Part shown: in pieces, positions 11,121-22,155 of the stretch
How the letters are laid out: each line of letters opens with the position of its first letter
How positions within the stretch are numbered: position 1 is the first letter of the stretch
Assembly (NCBI RefSeq): GCF_029867415.1
Contig: NC_081183.1
Span: 51,229,133 to 51,293,132, forward strand
Length of the DNA stretch: 64,000 nt
Source: Vicia villosa
Lineage: Eukaryota; Streptophyta; Magnoliopsida; Fabales; Fabaceae
Direction: 5' to 3'
Program-made: the position numbers and the translations under genes
The notes under the pieces: generated by a model
What the model saw: only the letters and a program-made list of their open reading frames with translations
What the model was told of the DNA's origin: nothing
The model's database searches: none

Positions 11121-11941
11121 GAAAAATGGCGACTCTGCAGGAATATAAGTGTTAAAAACCATGGTTTTTCATCCAAACCAATGGTTGACCTGTTGCTGGT
11201 GCAGCCCCAATGAGGAATTAGGGATGCCAAATTCCCCCTCAAACAAGAGAGGTCCTGCCTAACCTCTGTGTCATTTCATGTGATTGTTGCATATATATTT
11301 GTTTATTTTGTTTATTCTGTATCGGGAAAGGGCTTGATTCCCCCTTGTGGTGAGAAATCCTATACCCGGATTTGAGTGCAACATAAGATAGGATGGAGGA
11401 TGTCTTCCCGGTGAAGGCCCTCTAATCTTAGTTTCCAAGTCTACTCTTGGGATTTGCCTGGCTGGTTGTGATTAACTGCGCCACTGCATTCCGAGACTGA
11501 TTTGTACCAGGAGGACCTAGAAACACATTAACCCCACTTAGAGCCTTTTTTTTTAGGACGTAGAGCGGTGATTACGGAAGTAATTGTCACGCAGATACTA
11601 CACTCAGAGAAAACTCTCTTATAGATACCAATCAACGTATCTTTAAGGTTGAGCAAAAACTCTGAGACCCCTAGAACCCGTTCTACAGGTACAAAAATCC
11701 TTAACCTTAGTTTACCATTGGGGCGGGGATTGCGTTTTGACTTCATGACCACTATACCCTTCAACGCCATGTTTGTTTAAAAACTCTTGTGTGTGCATTC
11801 ATGCATTCATGCATCATTCATTAATAAACAACTAAAAACAAAAAGAGTCTTTTTCGAGTCGTTTTTCAAGGAAACTAAATAACGAACGTTTTGAACTTCA
11901 TAGAAAGAGAGAAACGGAGAAAGGACTTAAGGATCTATACC
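11121..11941 (+). other. 5' untranslated internal region of Ogre
   Basis: Non-coding stretch between the 5' LTR and ORF1, beginning with the PBS. It contains one more TTCCCGGTGAA (11406). The minus-strand frame at 11528-11770 has no recognisable similarity and I do not call it. Confidence 0.6.
11127..11138 (+). other. Primer binding site of Ogre
   Basis: TGGCGACTCTGC begins 6 nt after the LTR end. Ogre elements are known to use a tRNA-Arg primer. The nested relative at 22879 has the longer TGGCGACTCTGCTGGGG; here the match stops after 12 nt ('aggaata' follows), so the site looks partly decayed. Confidence 0.75.
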
Positions 11942-13378
11942 ATGGATTACGGAAGAAAGAGAGCTAGGAAATACACCTTCAAGATTCCCCAGGTCGAGGA
12001 ACTGGGAAAGCTCGGAAAACTGGTGGTCAACCCCCAGGCTTTCAAGGAGAAGTATGGAAAACTTCTGCCTTTGCTCAATACCAACATGGTGGATGGGATC
12101 CTTCCCACCTTGGTACAGTTTTACGATCCAACGTATCAGTGCTTCACCTTTCCAGATTATCAGCTCATGCCTACGTTAGAGGAGTACTCTCGTCTGATTG
12201 GAATACCCGTGTACGCGCAAGATCCGTACTCCGGTTTGGAAAAGAATCCTGACGACATTATCATTGCTGCAACTACTCCTTTGAACGTAGTCGACATCAG
12301 AACTCATATGGTGAGTAGAGGAGGAATTCAAGGATTGCCCTCCAAATTCCTGTTTGATCAAGCTCGGTACTTCGTCAGCATCCAAGATATGAGCGCTTTT
12401 GAGGAAGTCTTGGCTTTGCTTATCTACGGATTGTTTTTGTTCCCTAACATTAACGATTTCGTCGACATCAACGCAATTAAGATCTTCTTAATTGGAAATC
12501 CAGTTCCAACCTTGCTTGCGGATGCTTATCACTCTGTGCATTCAAGAAACCTGCAGCGAGGAGGATTAATCACATGCTGCATACCGTTGTTATACGAATG
12601 GTTCGTTTCACACCTACCGAAGTCTAGCACTTTCTGGAACATGAGGGATGGCCTTTACTGGTCACAGAAAATCATGTCTCTCACTCATACGGACATTGAG
12701 TGGTGTAGTCATGACAACGACGAAACCAAGATCATCTTCAGTTGCGGAAGTTTTCCCAACGTACCCCTTATTGGAACTAAGGGAGGAATCAGTTACAATC
12801 CAGCTTTAGCCCGTCGTCAATACGGATATCCCATGAAAAATATACCAAGTAACATCCAATTGGAGGGTCTGTTCTTCAAGAACATCGACGATCATGGCAA
12901 CATGCTGAAGAAGGAAATTGTCCAAGCCTGGCGTCTTGTTCACAGCAAAGGGAGAAGATTGTTAGGAAAACATCTTTGCATCTCCCTGGATCCTTACCTT
13001 CAATGGGTACGCGTCAGAGCATTCAAGCTCAGGATGCCATATCAACATCAAGAACCTATTCCCCTAAGGGAACCAATTTACCTCTTCTCCACCGATGTTG
13101 AAAAACTGCAAGCGGCATTAAACAAGGTATGCCAAGAAAGGAATGCTTGGAGGAACAAGTATCGAATTGTCAACACGGAAAATGTTGAGATTCAAAACAT
13201 CCTAAGAAGGAAGGATGAGTTACTTGAAATGCTCGATCGACAAGTGACACAGTCATCACTTTCTCATCATATCCCTCCTGCTTCCTGGATCATCGATCAG
13301 CTCACGTCAGAAAACGCTCAGCTCAAGAAACAGAAGAAGATGTTAGAACGTGAAGTCGGCTCTTCATCAACGTTTTAG
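11942..13378 (+). CDS. Ogre ORF1 protein, function unknown
   Basis: A 478-codon intact frame starting at ATG 11942 (MDYGRKRARKYTF); upstream in-frame codons to 11891 have no ATG. Ogre elements are defined partly by this extra ORF before gag, whose role is unknown. The N-terminus is strongly basic. The middle is globular, with a block around CGSFPNVPLIG and NPALARRQYGYPM that is conserved in the minus-strand Ogre (57446-57592). The last 90 residues are charged and heptad-like, probably a coiled coil, ending in VGSSSTF; the minus-strand copy has a comparable tail. I recall distant likeness to plant-mobile-domain proteins but cannot show it. It is the only major Ogre ORF here without a stop or frameshift. 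The spacer to gag is about 290 bp in both Ogres. Confidence 0.8.
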   Translation: MDYGRKRARKYTFKIPQVEELGKLGKLVVNPQAFKEKYGKLLPLLNTNMVDGILPTLVQFYDPTYQCFTFPDYQLMPTLEEYSRLIGIPVYAQDPYSGLEKNPDDIIIAATTPLNVVDIRTHMVSRGGIQGLPSKFLFDQARYFVSIQDMSAFEEVLALLIYGLFLFPNINDFVDINAIKIFLIGNPVPTLLADAYHSVHSRNLQRGGLITCCIPLLYEWFVSHLPKSSTFWNMRDGLYWSQKIMSLTHTDIEWCSHDNDETKIIFSCGSFPNVPLIGTKGGISYNPALARRQYGYPMKNIPSNIQLEGLFFKNIDDHGNMLKKEIVQAWRLVHSKGRRLLGKHLCISLDPYLQWVRVRAFKLRMPYQHQEPIPLREPIYLFSTDVEKLQAALNKVCQERNAWRNKYRIVNTENVEIQNILRRKDELLEMLDRQVTQSSLSHHIPPASWIIDQLTSENAQLKKQKKMLEREVGSSSTF

Positions 13379-13667
13379 AGTCCTTTCTCTCAGTTTCTCT
13401 GTATTTCCATTTTCAAAGTGTGTAAAAACGGCGTTTTCGCTTAATTAATAAAGTTTTGATGTTTCATAACGTAATTATGGTGTTTCCTTGAAAAATATTA
13501 ACTTAATTGCATATCATACATCGCTTTAGTTGTACGCACTGACACGAGAATTGTCGCGGATCTAATAGTCACTTTCCTTTCTCCAGAAAGAGAGGAGGAG
13601 AAGGAGGTGAACCAAGACTTTCAAGTTGTCTCATCCATACAACACTCGTTCAAGTCGCAAGAAAAGA

Positions 13668-15179
13668 ATGGAAGACTTTGAGCAAGAGAATGAAGAACTC
13701 AGAGAAGAGATTAATACTCTCAAAGGTACTGTTTAAAGACTCAATAGTATGGTAGAAGCCCTGGTAGTTGCGCAGAATCGACCAACGCCAGAAGAACCAC
13801 AAAGGACTGTGGTTTCCGAGATTGTTTCTACTCCTATTCCTCAGTATACCATGCCGCCTGATCGACCTTGGGGCATGCCGTATAACTTTACTCCAGAAGG
13901 GTACATACCTCCAGCTTCTGAAGCTCCAAAAGTCACCATGGATATGCGTCCACCGGAGGGTTACAAACCTCTGGAAATTGAAGTTCCAAGAGCAACGGCA
14001 ATGGGTTTCGCACAACAGAATGCTGAGATACCGAGATCTGCTGTCATGGCTTCTCCACAGCCCATTATGCATACTTTTCCCCCGCAAGGCGGACAAGTAT
14101 ATCATCACGCTCCAAGTGAGGATGCTGGCGTGTATGAAAGATTGGACGAGTTCCAAGAACAGTTTCTGCAAATGCAGAAGGAACTCAAGACTCTCCGAGG
14201 ACAAGATCTATTTGGAAAGAATGCTGCAGACCTCTGTCTGGTTCCAAATGTTAAGATTCCTCACAAATTCAAAGTACCAGAATTCGAGAAGTACAAAGGG
14301 AATTCATGCCCACAAAGTCATCTTGTGATGTACGCTCGAAGAATGTCAACTCAGACTGATAATCAACAATTGCTCATTCATTATTTTCAAGACAGCCTGA
14401 CTGGTGCAGCACTCAAATGGTACATGAACTTGGATAGTTCAGAGATTCGTACTTTTCGAGACCTCGGAGAGGCCTTCGTCAAACAGTATAAGTACAATCT
14501 GGATATGGCTCCCGACAGAGATCAACTCCGGGCCATGACTCAAAAGGATAGAGAAAGCTTCAAGGAATACGCTCAGAGATGGCGTGAAGTTGCTGCACAA
14601 ATCTTTCCACCACTTGAAGAGAAAGAAATGACAAAAATCTATCTCAAAACTTTGAGTCCATTTTACTACGGACGAATGGTTGCAAGTGCACCAAGTGACT
14701 TTACCGAGATGGTAAACATGGGTGTGCGTTTAGAAGAAGCAGTTCGAGAAGGACGCTTGAACAAAGAACCAGAATCTTCTGTTGGTCCAAGGAAGTATGG
14801 AAGTTCTTTCCAGAAGAAAAAGGATCAAGATGTCAGCAATGTCTTGCACAAAATCAAGAAGAAATTCCAACCTCAAGTTGCAACAATAACTCCGGTTGTT
14901 AACTCAGCGCCAGCTTATCAACCTCAGGTCTCGCAACAACAAATTCAACAAAGGTCGCAGCAACCTCAGCAGCAGGTTCGACCTCCAAGCTACAACAATC
15001 GGGCTCCAAGGTATCCTGCCTTTGACCCCGTACCAATGCCGTATGCAGAATTGTTTCCAACATTACTGGCAAAGGGACTCATTCAGACAAGGAGTCCTCC
15101 AAATCCTACAAACAGTTCCTCACCATGGTATAAGGCTGACCAATCTTGTCCCTATCATCAGGGGGCACCAGGTCACAAT
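13668..15179 (+). pseudogene. gag: Ogre gag, N-terminal part, nonsense-mutated and split
   Basis: The frame starts at ATG 13668 (MEDFEQENEELREE, a short coiled coil matching the minus-strand Ogre), but TAA at 13734 stops it after 22 codons. The frame is open again from ATG 13749. The retrotransposon Gag core (FKVPEFEKYKGNSCP through FKEYAQRWREVA to VRLEEAVREG) occupies about 14260-14760, then a Pro/Gln-rich linker and the start of a zinc-finger-like CPYHQGAPGH. There the nested element begins at about 15180. Compared with the minus-strand Ogre about 18 codons are missing between this end and the resumption at 31516. Conserved residues lie upstream of ATG 13668 as well, so the true start may be upstream or created by splicing. 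Confidence 0.9.
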
Positions 15180-15423
15180 ATTCAGAAGTATCCCGAATCA
15201 GAGGCGATGACCCACTCGATATGGTGAGCTTGATTCTCAAAGAAAGACGTTCCAAGACAAGGTTCAGATTTCTTCAGACAAAGGCCCGACCAAATCATTT
15301 TCTAATGTTACTAACTAAATGCCTAAAGATCCTTGAAAATTATTGCATTTGCATTTATAACATCGCATAACAGGTTTCTCACAACAAGCATCTCATCCTC
15401 CCTTGTTGTTTACTTCATCATAA

Positions 15424-15656
15424 ATGGATTTCGAGCAATCAGCCAAACACCTCCAGGCTCGGAATATGCGATCCCAGACTTTGATTCTGAACTCACCTAA
15501 GGGGCAAGAAGAATTGAAGACACTCCTATTCTTGGGGTACAATTACAATGCGAGATGCACTTATTATTCGAACAATCATGGTTATGGTGTAAAGGATGGT
15601 AGACCGTTGAAGCATGCGATTAAAGATCTAATCATGACACTCAAACCAGAAAAGAC
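15424..15656 (+). pseudogene. gag remnant with degenerate zinc-finger-like motif (copy A)
   Basis: Short open frame starting MDFEQSAKHLQARN. Its end, NARCTYYSNNHGYGVKDGR, is a decayed version of the finger at 15957-16196 (His to Tyr and Cys to Arg). The minisatellite at 15657 follows directly and breaks the frame. It is too short to be an autonomous gene. Confidence 0.55.
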
Positions 15657-15950
15657 CACGACAATGAAGTCACGACAACTGAGTCATGACAACAAAGTCA
15701 CGACAACTGAGTCACGATAACGGAATCACGACAACTGAGTCACGATAATGGAATCACGACAACGAAGTCACGACAACTGAGTCACGATAATGGAATCACG
15801 ACAACTGAGTCACGATAATGGAATCACGACAACTGAGTCATGATAATGAAGTCACGACAACTGAGTCACGATAATGGAATCACGACAACTGAGTCATGAT
15901 AATGGAATCACGACAACTGAGTCACGATAATGGAATCACGACAACTGAGT
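15657..15950. repeat. 14-bp minisatellite, 21 units (copy A)
   Basis: Alternating 14-mers of type CACGACAACTGAGT and CACGATAATGGAAT (28-bp higher-order unit); 294 bp equals 21 units. It lies between two Gag finger-like motifs. Any reading frame shifts through the units. The identical array is at 24297-24590. Confidence 0.9.
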
Positions 15951-15956
15951 CACAAC

Positions 15957-16196
15957 AGTCAATTCACTCATATGATCCAGACGCTCGGGGCAATCGAGCC
16001 AACAAATTCTAACACCTACATTCCTGACTATAATCCCAATGCGAGGTGCGCGTACCATTCCAACATTCTTGGACATTACACAAACAATTGCTGGACATTA
16101 AAGAATAAGACTCAAGATCTGATCAATGACGGAGAAATCAAATCCAACCCTCCTAAAACCCCTGTGGTGATCACCGCTCCTATGCCTAAGTCATGA
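15957..16196 (+). pseudogene. gag C-terminal remnant, zinc-finger-like (copy A)
   Basis: Contains YNPNARCAYHSNILGHYTNN followed by CWTLKNK, the C-x2-H...G-H-x4-C arrangement seen near the end of Gag in Ogre and related legume elements, then TQDLINDGEI and a stop after about 85 codons. No protease or pol follows: sequence passes straight into 3'-UTR-type DNA, so the element was built by loss of everything between Gag and the 3' UTR. Confidence 0.65.
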
Positions 16197-18360
16197 CAAG
16201 ACTGATTGACGTCTAGATGAACAAACTTTTGGATCATTAGATCTACTTTCATTTGCAAGTTTCTTTTCTGTTTGTTTAAACATTTGACTCATGATAGACA
16301 TTATCTGTTTTAATAATCATCATTAGTGCATTGCATATATTTGTCTTGAATAAATTATTTCGCTATCACTCATTTTAAAATATGTCTCTACTTTGCATAT
16401 GTTTTGTGATACTCGACTCCTACTAAAGCTGTATGCCTTTTGAGGGAGGATGACGAAAACGATACCACAACCTCATACAGTATGCTTTTGAGCGGACTAT
16501 GCTGACGATGTACAGGCATTGTTTCAATTCCTAAACAGTGGAGATATAAGGATGTTAATCCCTCGTCAACCCCTTTTAGCCAAAGAAGTAGAAGTTTCTT
16601 TCTTGTACTAATTAAAACCCTTGATCATAACCTGGGGCAGGGTAGTTCTCAGTTAATTTGGCTGTGCATTCTATTTTAAGAGAATCATTCAGTACACCTT
16701 TCAACAAAGGTTTCAATCACAAGCGTTCATCCGCACACATACAAGAAGTGTTGGAGATGTCAATCAAAAGCGAATAATGGCTCATCAATCATTAAGGAAG
16801 GCAGTCAATATCTTTCAAAAAAAAAATGAATAAATATATGTACAAAGAAAAGCCTGCTAAGTCAAAAAACAAAAAGATGACTTAGGCAAAAATCGAGGCA
16901 TCCCGCTGACTGTAAGCTTAAAATAGACAGTTCAGGCAAAAGTTAGGGATATCAAAAGATGAAAAAAGAGAAGTCAATAAATTCCTGAACGACACAATGT
17001 TGTGACTACCGAAAGGAAGAAGTGACTGCCATCTCAAAAATTCTCTTTGTTTGTGAACCATCATCATTATCAAAGGTGCAAATCCAAAAGTCTCTTGAAA
17101 CCTGAATGCATAAGTTGAAATTAACTGAGTTTAGGACTGAAGATCATCACGAAGAAGGGGATGGGTATAAATAAATTTTTGAGCCTTTATCCTTTGTTTC
17201 TTAAACCGTGAACCAAGCCACGTTACAACCCTCGAAAGTCCTAACTGAAGCATGGTTAGTTCGAAAGCATACTGCCGCCAAAAAGGTATCCTGACTCCTT
17301 AAGGTTTACTAAAATGCTGAGTCGATATTTCGCTTCTACAAGAATAGCATGTTTTTACAAATATCACGCTTTTACATCTCTTGTTTTAGATGTTTTTTTC
17401 TTTTTCAAAAACTCGAGACAAACGTATGCATTGCATCTCATGAATTCATTATTAAACATATTCTGCTACATAATTTTAAATGTTAGCGTCAGAAAGAACT
17501 TGCACAGGGTACAACTAATGACTGAAAGTTATCCCGACAGACAAGATTACTCCGAGAAGCAATGTCCCCTACGTATACAAGGGGCATGGCACGCTTTGCT
17601 CAATCAATCTGGGGCAATTAAGTCAAGATTCCGAGAATCTCTCAAGGATGCCAAAACAATCAGGGGCCTCATCCTAAGTTTATGATTACTGGGGGCATGT
17701 TGCTCATAGTAAAGTCCTCGCGAGGCGAATCTTTCCAAAGTTCCTACTAACTGGGGCAAATCTATGCAAGTCCAGTTTTACATCCTTACCAAATACTCAG
17801 TGGCGTGTTCTAATCAAATCCAGGAATGGTAGTACTATAATACTGGGGGCAATGTTCAAGGCATCCATGCGTTCCCGTAATTCCGATTTCACAAGATCAT
17901 ATCCCCACGGAGTAATCATTAAGAAGATATCTTCAAACGCTCTCGACAAAGACATGGCTCCCCAACAAAGTGTACATGTTCAACACTGCTGGTTCTCCAA
18001 CACTTTGCTCTTCTCCAACATGGGTTACTAATACTTTTAGCCCCAATCAGGGTCCATCAAGTTACTGATCATCCCCAAGCAAGAATCATAAATTCCCAGC
18101 TAAGCATTTTCAAATAAGATCAGACATCAAAATCACAAGGACATAGAGATTTATTTTCTCAATCAAGACTACATAAATCACATATCATATGTCATAAACG
18201 TATTCATACATTGCATACATTACCTCGTAATGAATTCATCCATAACATACAAAGTTTCTCATTTATTTTGAGGGACTCATTACATAATACATGCATCATG
18301 ACATTGCATAACTATACCTATTGCAGGATACAGGTACCGACAAATGAACGAAATCTCCAA
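16197..18360 (+). other. 3' UTR of nested element (copy A)
   Basis: Non-coding. It holds two hairpins homologous to those after integrase in the full Ogres (16852-16937) and scattered 'ggggca' phrases. The ORF at 17314-17685 has no recognisable domain and I treat it as chance. Confidence 0.6.
16852..16937 (+). other. Conserved hairpin pair, nested copy A
   Basis: Stem 1 (16852-16887) pairs CTAAGTCA with TGACTTAG. Stem 2 (16906-16937) pairs CTGA-CTGT with ACAG-TTCAG with one bulge. Each ends AGGCAAAA, exactly as the hairpins at 37938-38094 and 49523-49670, but the arms differ in sequence while staying complementary. Confidence 0.65.
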
Positions 18361-18366
18361 ATTTCC

Positions 18367-18985
18367 AAGATCTAATTCAGCTACTACGAATGGTACTGAC
18401 ACGGTCAACGCTCGAAGATCTAATTCTATTACCACGAACGGTAATGACACGATCATTTTCAAAGATCTAATTCAGCTACTACGAATGGTACTGACACGGT
18501 CAACGCTCGAAGATCTAATTCATTTACCACGAACGGTAATGACACGGTCATTCTCCAAGATCTAATCCAGTTACTACGAACGGTACTGACACGATCAACT
18601 CTCAGAGATCTAATTCCATCATCACGAACGGTGTAGACACGATCACTGACCTTCCCAGTCTAATTCAGTTACTACGAACAGTGCTGACACGACAAGAGAA
18701 TCTAATTCTATCATCACGAACGATGTAGACACGATTATCTCTCCAAGATCTAATTCGGTTACTACGAACGGTACTGACACGATCAACTCTCAGAGATCTA
18801 ATTCCATCATCACGAACGGTGTGGACACGATCAACTGTTTCCGAAGTCTAAATACAGTTATTACGAACGGTACTGACACGACAAAAAGATCTAATTCTAT
18901 CATCACGAACGGTATAGACACGATCATCTTCCAAAGTCTAATTCAGTTACTACGAACAGTGCTGACGCGAACAACCCTCCTAAAA
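18367..18985. repeat. About 47-bp tandem repeat, about 13 units (copy A)
   Basis: Units begin AGATCTAATTC and contain ACGAACGGTA or variants. Subtypes alternate ('gttactacgaacggtactg' and 'catcacgaacggtgtagac'), giving a dimeric structure. Many units can fold around GAACG (e.g. ATTACC/GGTAAT). Position just before the PPT matches the hypervariable 3'-UTR arrays known in Ogre elements, which can seed satellites. Confidence 0.85.
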
Positions 18986-19194
18986 TCTAATTCATCTGCT
19001 ATACGATCAACATTCAAACAATTACTTCCCAAAAACTTCAGTCTCAACATCTAGATGGCATCTTAAAGCCCATCTCCGACAAAAGTACCTACTCCAGCTA
19101 GGGCAAATTTCTTGGTATTCTAGTGTTCAATCATCTTCCACCTTCAGATACCGACTGGCATACAAACCACTCTACATCTTCAGGTTTAAGATAA

Positions 19195-19209
19195 TTGAAC
19201 AGGGGCAGC
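19195..19209 (+). other. Polypurine tract region of nested element (copy A)
   Basis: TTGAACAGGGGCAGC directly before the LTR. It resembles AAATAGGGGCATC before the outer Ogre's 3' LTR. A second copy is at 27834-27848. Confidence 0.55.
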
Positions 19210-20021
19210 TGTCATACCCTCAAAATTTGCCCACACATTTTCTCCTATTCAAATTCAAATCAAAACACAAAGCCTCAAGACACACTCTCCTATACAAGGC
19301 TCTAAAACTAGGGTTTGGCTCACTCAAAGGAAAATCAGTGAATCAATGGCTCCAAGACATCTCATATGGCTCAATACATCTCACATTATCTCTATGACAA
19401 GTATCAAGGATCATTTCAAAGAATTGGTCACTCAATTATTCAGAAAGTCAACAAAAAGTCACTTTTTTCAAAAGGACATAAAATGAGCATGGAAAATAAT
19501 TTTGATATGAGACCAAAGACACTGGTTAGAGGACTCTCTGAGGTTTCTAAAAAGTCCTAGAACTCCCCCATATCTTATAATTTGAGGGAGATATGCCTTG
19601 TCAAAGTTGGTCGATTTTAAGAGAAAAAATGTGAAACAAAAGGCTTCAAATTGAATTTTTTTTGCAAAGGAGCCCAATCTTTTTGGCCCAATCTTGTTCC
19701 TCAAGTTACTTAAGACTCCACATCTAATGGCCACGAATTATTGATGAGTATTTGATTTTATGTGAATTTTTATTCATTAAAAAAGGTCAATTTAATCAAA
19801 TAATTTGAAGGAAAATAGTGAAGATTTGATTTAATCTATTTTTTAACCATAATCAATCAACAATTATATCACATAATCACCACAAATTCGTGCTAAGAAT
19901 ATTGGTGAGAAAAGATTGGAATTTGGTTATTTTAGAAACATTTACAAAGCAAGTTTCAATCAAATTTCAATATTTGATTTGGTGAAGATTTGATCAAATT
20001 TCATTACCCTAAATCCATCTC

Positions 20022-20028
20022 TATAAAG
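20022..20028 (+). promoter_or_regulatory. TATA box of nested LTR A
   Basis: TATAAAG in 'catctctataaagacc', about 810 bp into the LTR. The identical site in LTR B is at 28660. Confidence 0.55.
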
Positions 20029-20701
20029 ACCAAAACGTGTGCCAATATTGAGGGTCGAAATGATAAGGATTTTGCAGCCAAGGAACCCTAGAAAACTTCA
20101 AAAAAGTCAAGAAAACTCAATTTTCGTTTTGGAGGACACAGAGGTTCTCAAGACAAATCGAAGATTGAAACACATTCCTGAGGCTGCTCCGAAGCTATTG
20201 CAATCACCATCATCAATTAGAACGCTCAGAATCATCATCGTTATCCCACGGTTTGCTCAAATTTTCGTTAATGTCAATCACGAGTTTTTGCGCATTATAA
20301 ATTAAATTTGAATGCATATTGGTGTTTATATCGATGCTTATGATGTTTCTGGAGATTGAATTTGATTTTGAAACTTGTTTGAAAGATTCACCATGGTTAG
20401 GGTTTAGAAGCTCCGAGTTAGGGGTTCTGATTCTAGGCCGAATTGGATCAAATGGACGTTACTGTCACGTTCGGGAGACCAAAACAAATTGATCTATGGC
20501 TTCCCCTTTGATTTTTACTGCTTGAATAATGTTTTATGAGTGTGCAGGGCTAAGAGAACGCGCAAAAATTGTTGCCCAAAAGTGTTGCTGTTGTTTTGAT
20601 GTAACGAGGAAGATGAAGGACATGGGCGCCAGTTTCTGTTTTAAATTTTCTTAAACTTGTTTTTTTATTATATTATATTCGTTGTGTTTACATAACAGCA
20701 G

Positions 20702-20787
20702 ACGAGCCATGGCTTAGTGGAGAGCGCGCGCATGACATATCTATCCGCAAGGACCAGGGTTCGAGCCTGGCCTCTTGCAAATGTTTT
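20702..20787 (+). other. tRNA-like module in nested LTR A
   Basis: Perfect A box TGGCTTAGTGG at 20710. B box GGTTCGAGCC at 20758 lies in a perfect CCAGG/CCTGG T-arm, followed by CCTCTTGC and TTTT at 20784. It is about 75 nt long, like a tRNA or SINE head. It lies after the TATA box, so pol II transcripts would also include it. Copy at 29340 in LTR B. Sequence differs from the two modules in the outer LTR. Confidence 0.6.
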
Positions 20788-20951
20788 ATCTATTTTCTTC
20801 TTCATACAAGATTTCAGATCCAGTGCTTGAAGCTCATGAGAACTCACGATACGCCTGGCATTATCAACTATCAGAATGCTCCAGCAATAGATCTAACGCC
20901 TTTGGGAGGGCATGTGCACCATGGACCTACAGCCATGCACTACACAAGATC

Positions 20952-21829
20952 AGCTAAGTATCTTTTCCAAGTTTTTTTATAGTTTATTACATAAACTAGT
21001 TTTATTTTTATATGTTATTTGTTTAAACCTTTTTATATAAATCTCTTTTAAAAATAAAACCTTTTTCTAACTCCTCTTTTTCTTCCTTACAAAAATATAA
21101 TAAATAAACTTTTATTTTATTTTGTTTGTTTTAGTCATTGTTAATAATTTGTTTTTTTTTAAATGTTTTAAATCAATTTGATTCATTTAATCATTTAATT
21201 AATTTTTATTAATTGATTAAAAGATATATTAGGTTTAGAAAATTTAATCGAAATCCTATTTTCACCTATTTAATTAATTGGGTTGAAAACCAACAATTAA
21301 CTTGTTCTATTAACCATGGCTAACTTGTGCCCTAATCAGAGTTTACGAGAATTTGCCCTACACTAAAATATCCTTTTTTTTTGTGTATTCTTTTCAGGGT
21401 TAGCAACAGGGTTTCTCCCGACTGTGCGCCACACCTATTACGAAGCTAAGTCCTGACTCTATACTTATTTAAATATTTGTTATTTTGCCTCTTTGATTAA
21501 AAATTATGGTTTTATCTTCAAAAGTCAATGGACTCTTCCTACACTCACTTTCTTTCCTTTGCCTTTGTTAAACCTTTTCAGGGTTAGCAACAGGATTTTG
21601 CCTCCGACTACAAACCATATCAGATCAAATTCGAGAGCTAATTCTCAATGGTCAGAGTCAACGCTTCTGGCAAACCCTTGCCCTCAACCCTGTCAGGCAA
21701 AGCTAAGTACTTTCTCTCTATTCTATTTTTAATTTATTATTCTATTTTCTTTTGTGGTTAATGAAGTTTGCCCTCGAACTTGATAATGCACTCACTCTCT
21801 GCTTTTTGCCTCTTCTTTCTCCTTTTCAG
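20952..21829 (+). other. Three intron-like modules in nested LTR leader
   Basis: AGCTAAGT occurs at 20952, 21444 and 21701. After each comes a T-rich stretch ending in TTTTCAG (21391, 21575, 21823), and the first two acceptor-like sites are followed by the same GGTTAGCAACAGG. This looks like short exons between introns with non-canonical donors, or like a duplicated module. The same set exists in LTR B. Confidence 0.35.
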
Positions 21830-22102
21830 GCTTTGTCAATTGCCAAAGCTACGTTGTTGGTAACCCTAAAACCCTATTTTTATTTTATGCCTTTTATTAT
21901 TATTACTTATGTCAAACCCTATTAAGGGATCCGCTGGTTACAATCTCCCTCCCCCATATTTGTTAATTATTTGTTAAACTGCGTGGTTAGTAATTTAGGG
22001 AGTGCAACTTTGAATCAATTAGAATCATTAAATACAAGATAAATAACTGAACTGAACCACGTGATTGTGGCACACACACACTCTTTTGGGGTAACCTCCA
22101 TG

Positions 22103-22155
22103 TTGCCTTGTTGCCTTGTTGCCTTGTTGCCTTGTTGCCTGTTGCCTGTTGCCTT
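22103..22155. repeat. TTGCCTTG microsatellite in LTR A
   Basis: Six to seven units of 8 bp ending in two shortened TTGCCTG units. Same in LTR B at 30743-30795. Confidence 0.85.

Noticed and set aside
15657..15950. CRISPR-like regular repeat
   Set aside because: Units are contiguous 14-mers without unique spacers, in plant retroelement DNA; an ordinary minisatellite.
17314..17685. 123-codon ORF repeated at 25953
   Set aside because: Conserved only because the two copies are a recent duplication; composition is not protein-like.
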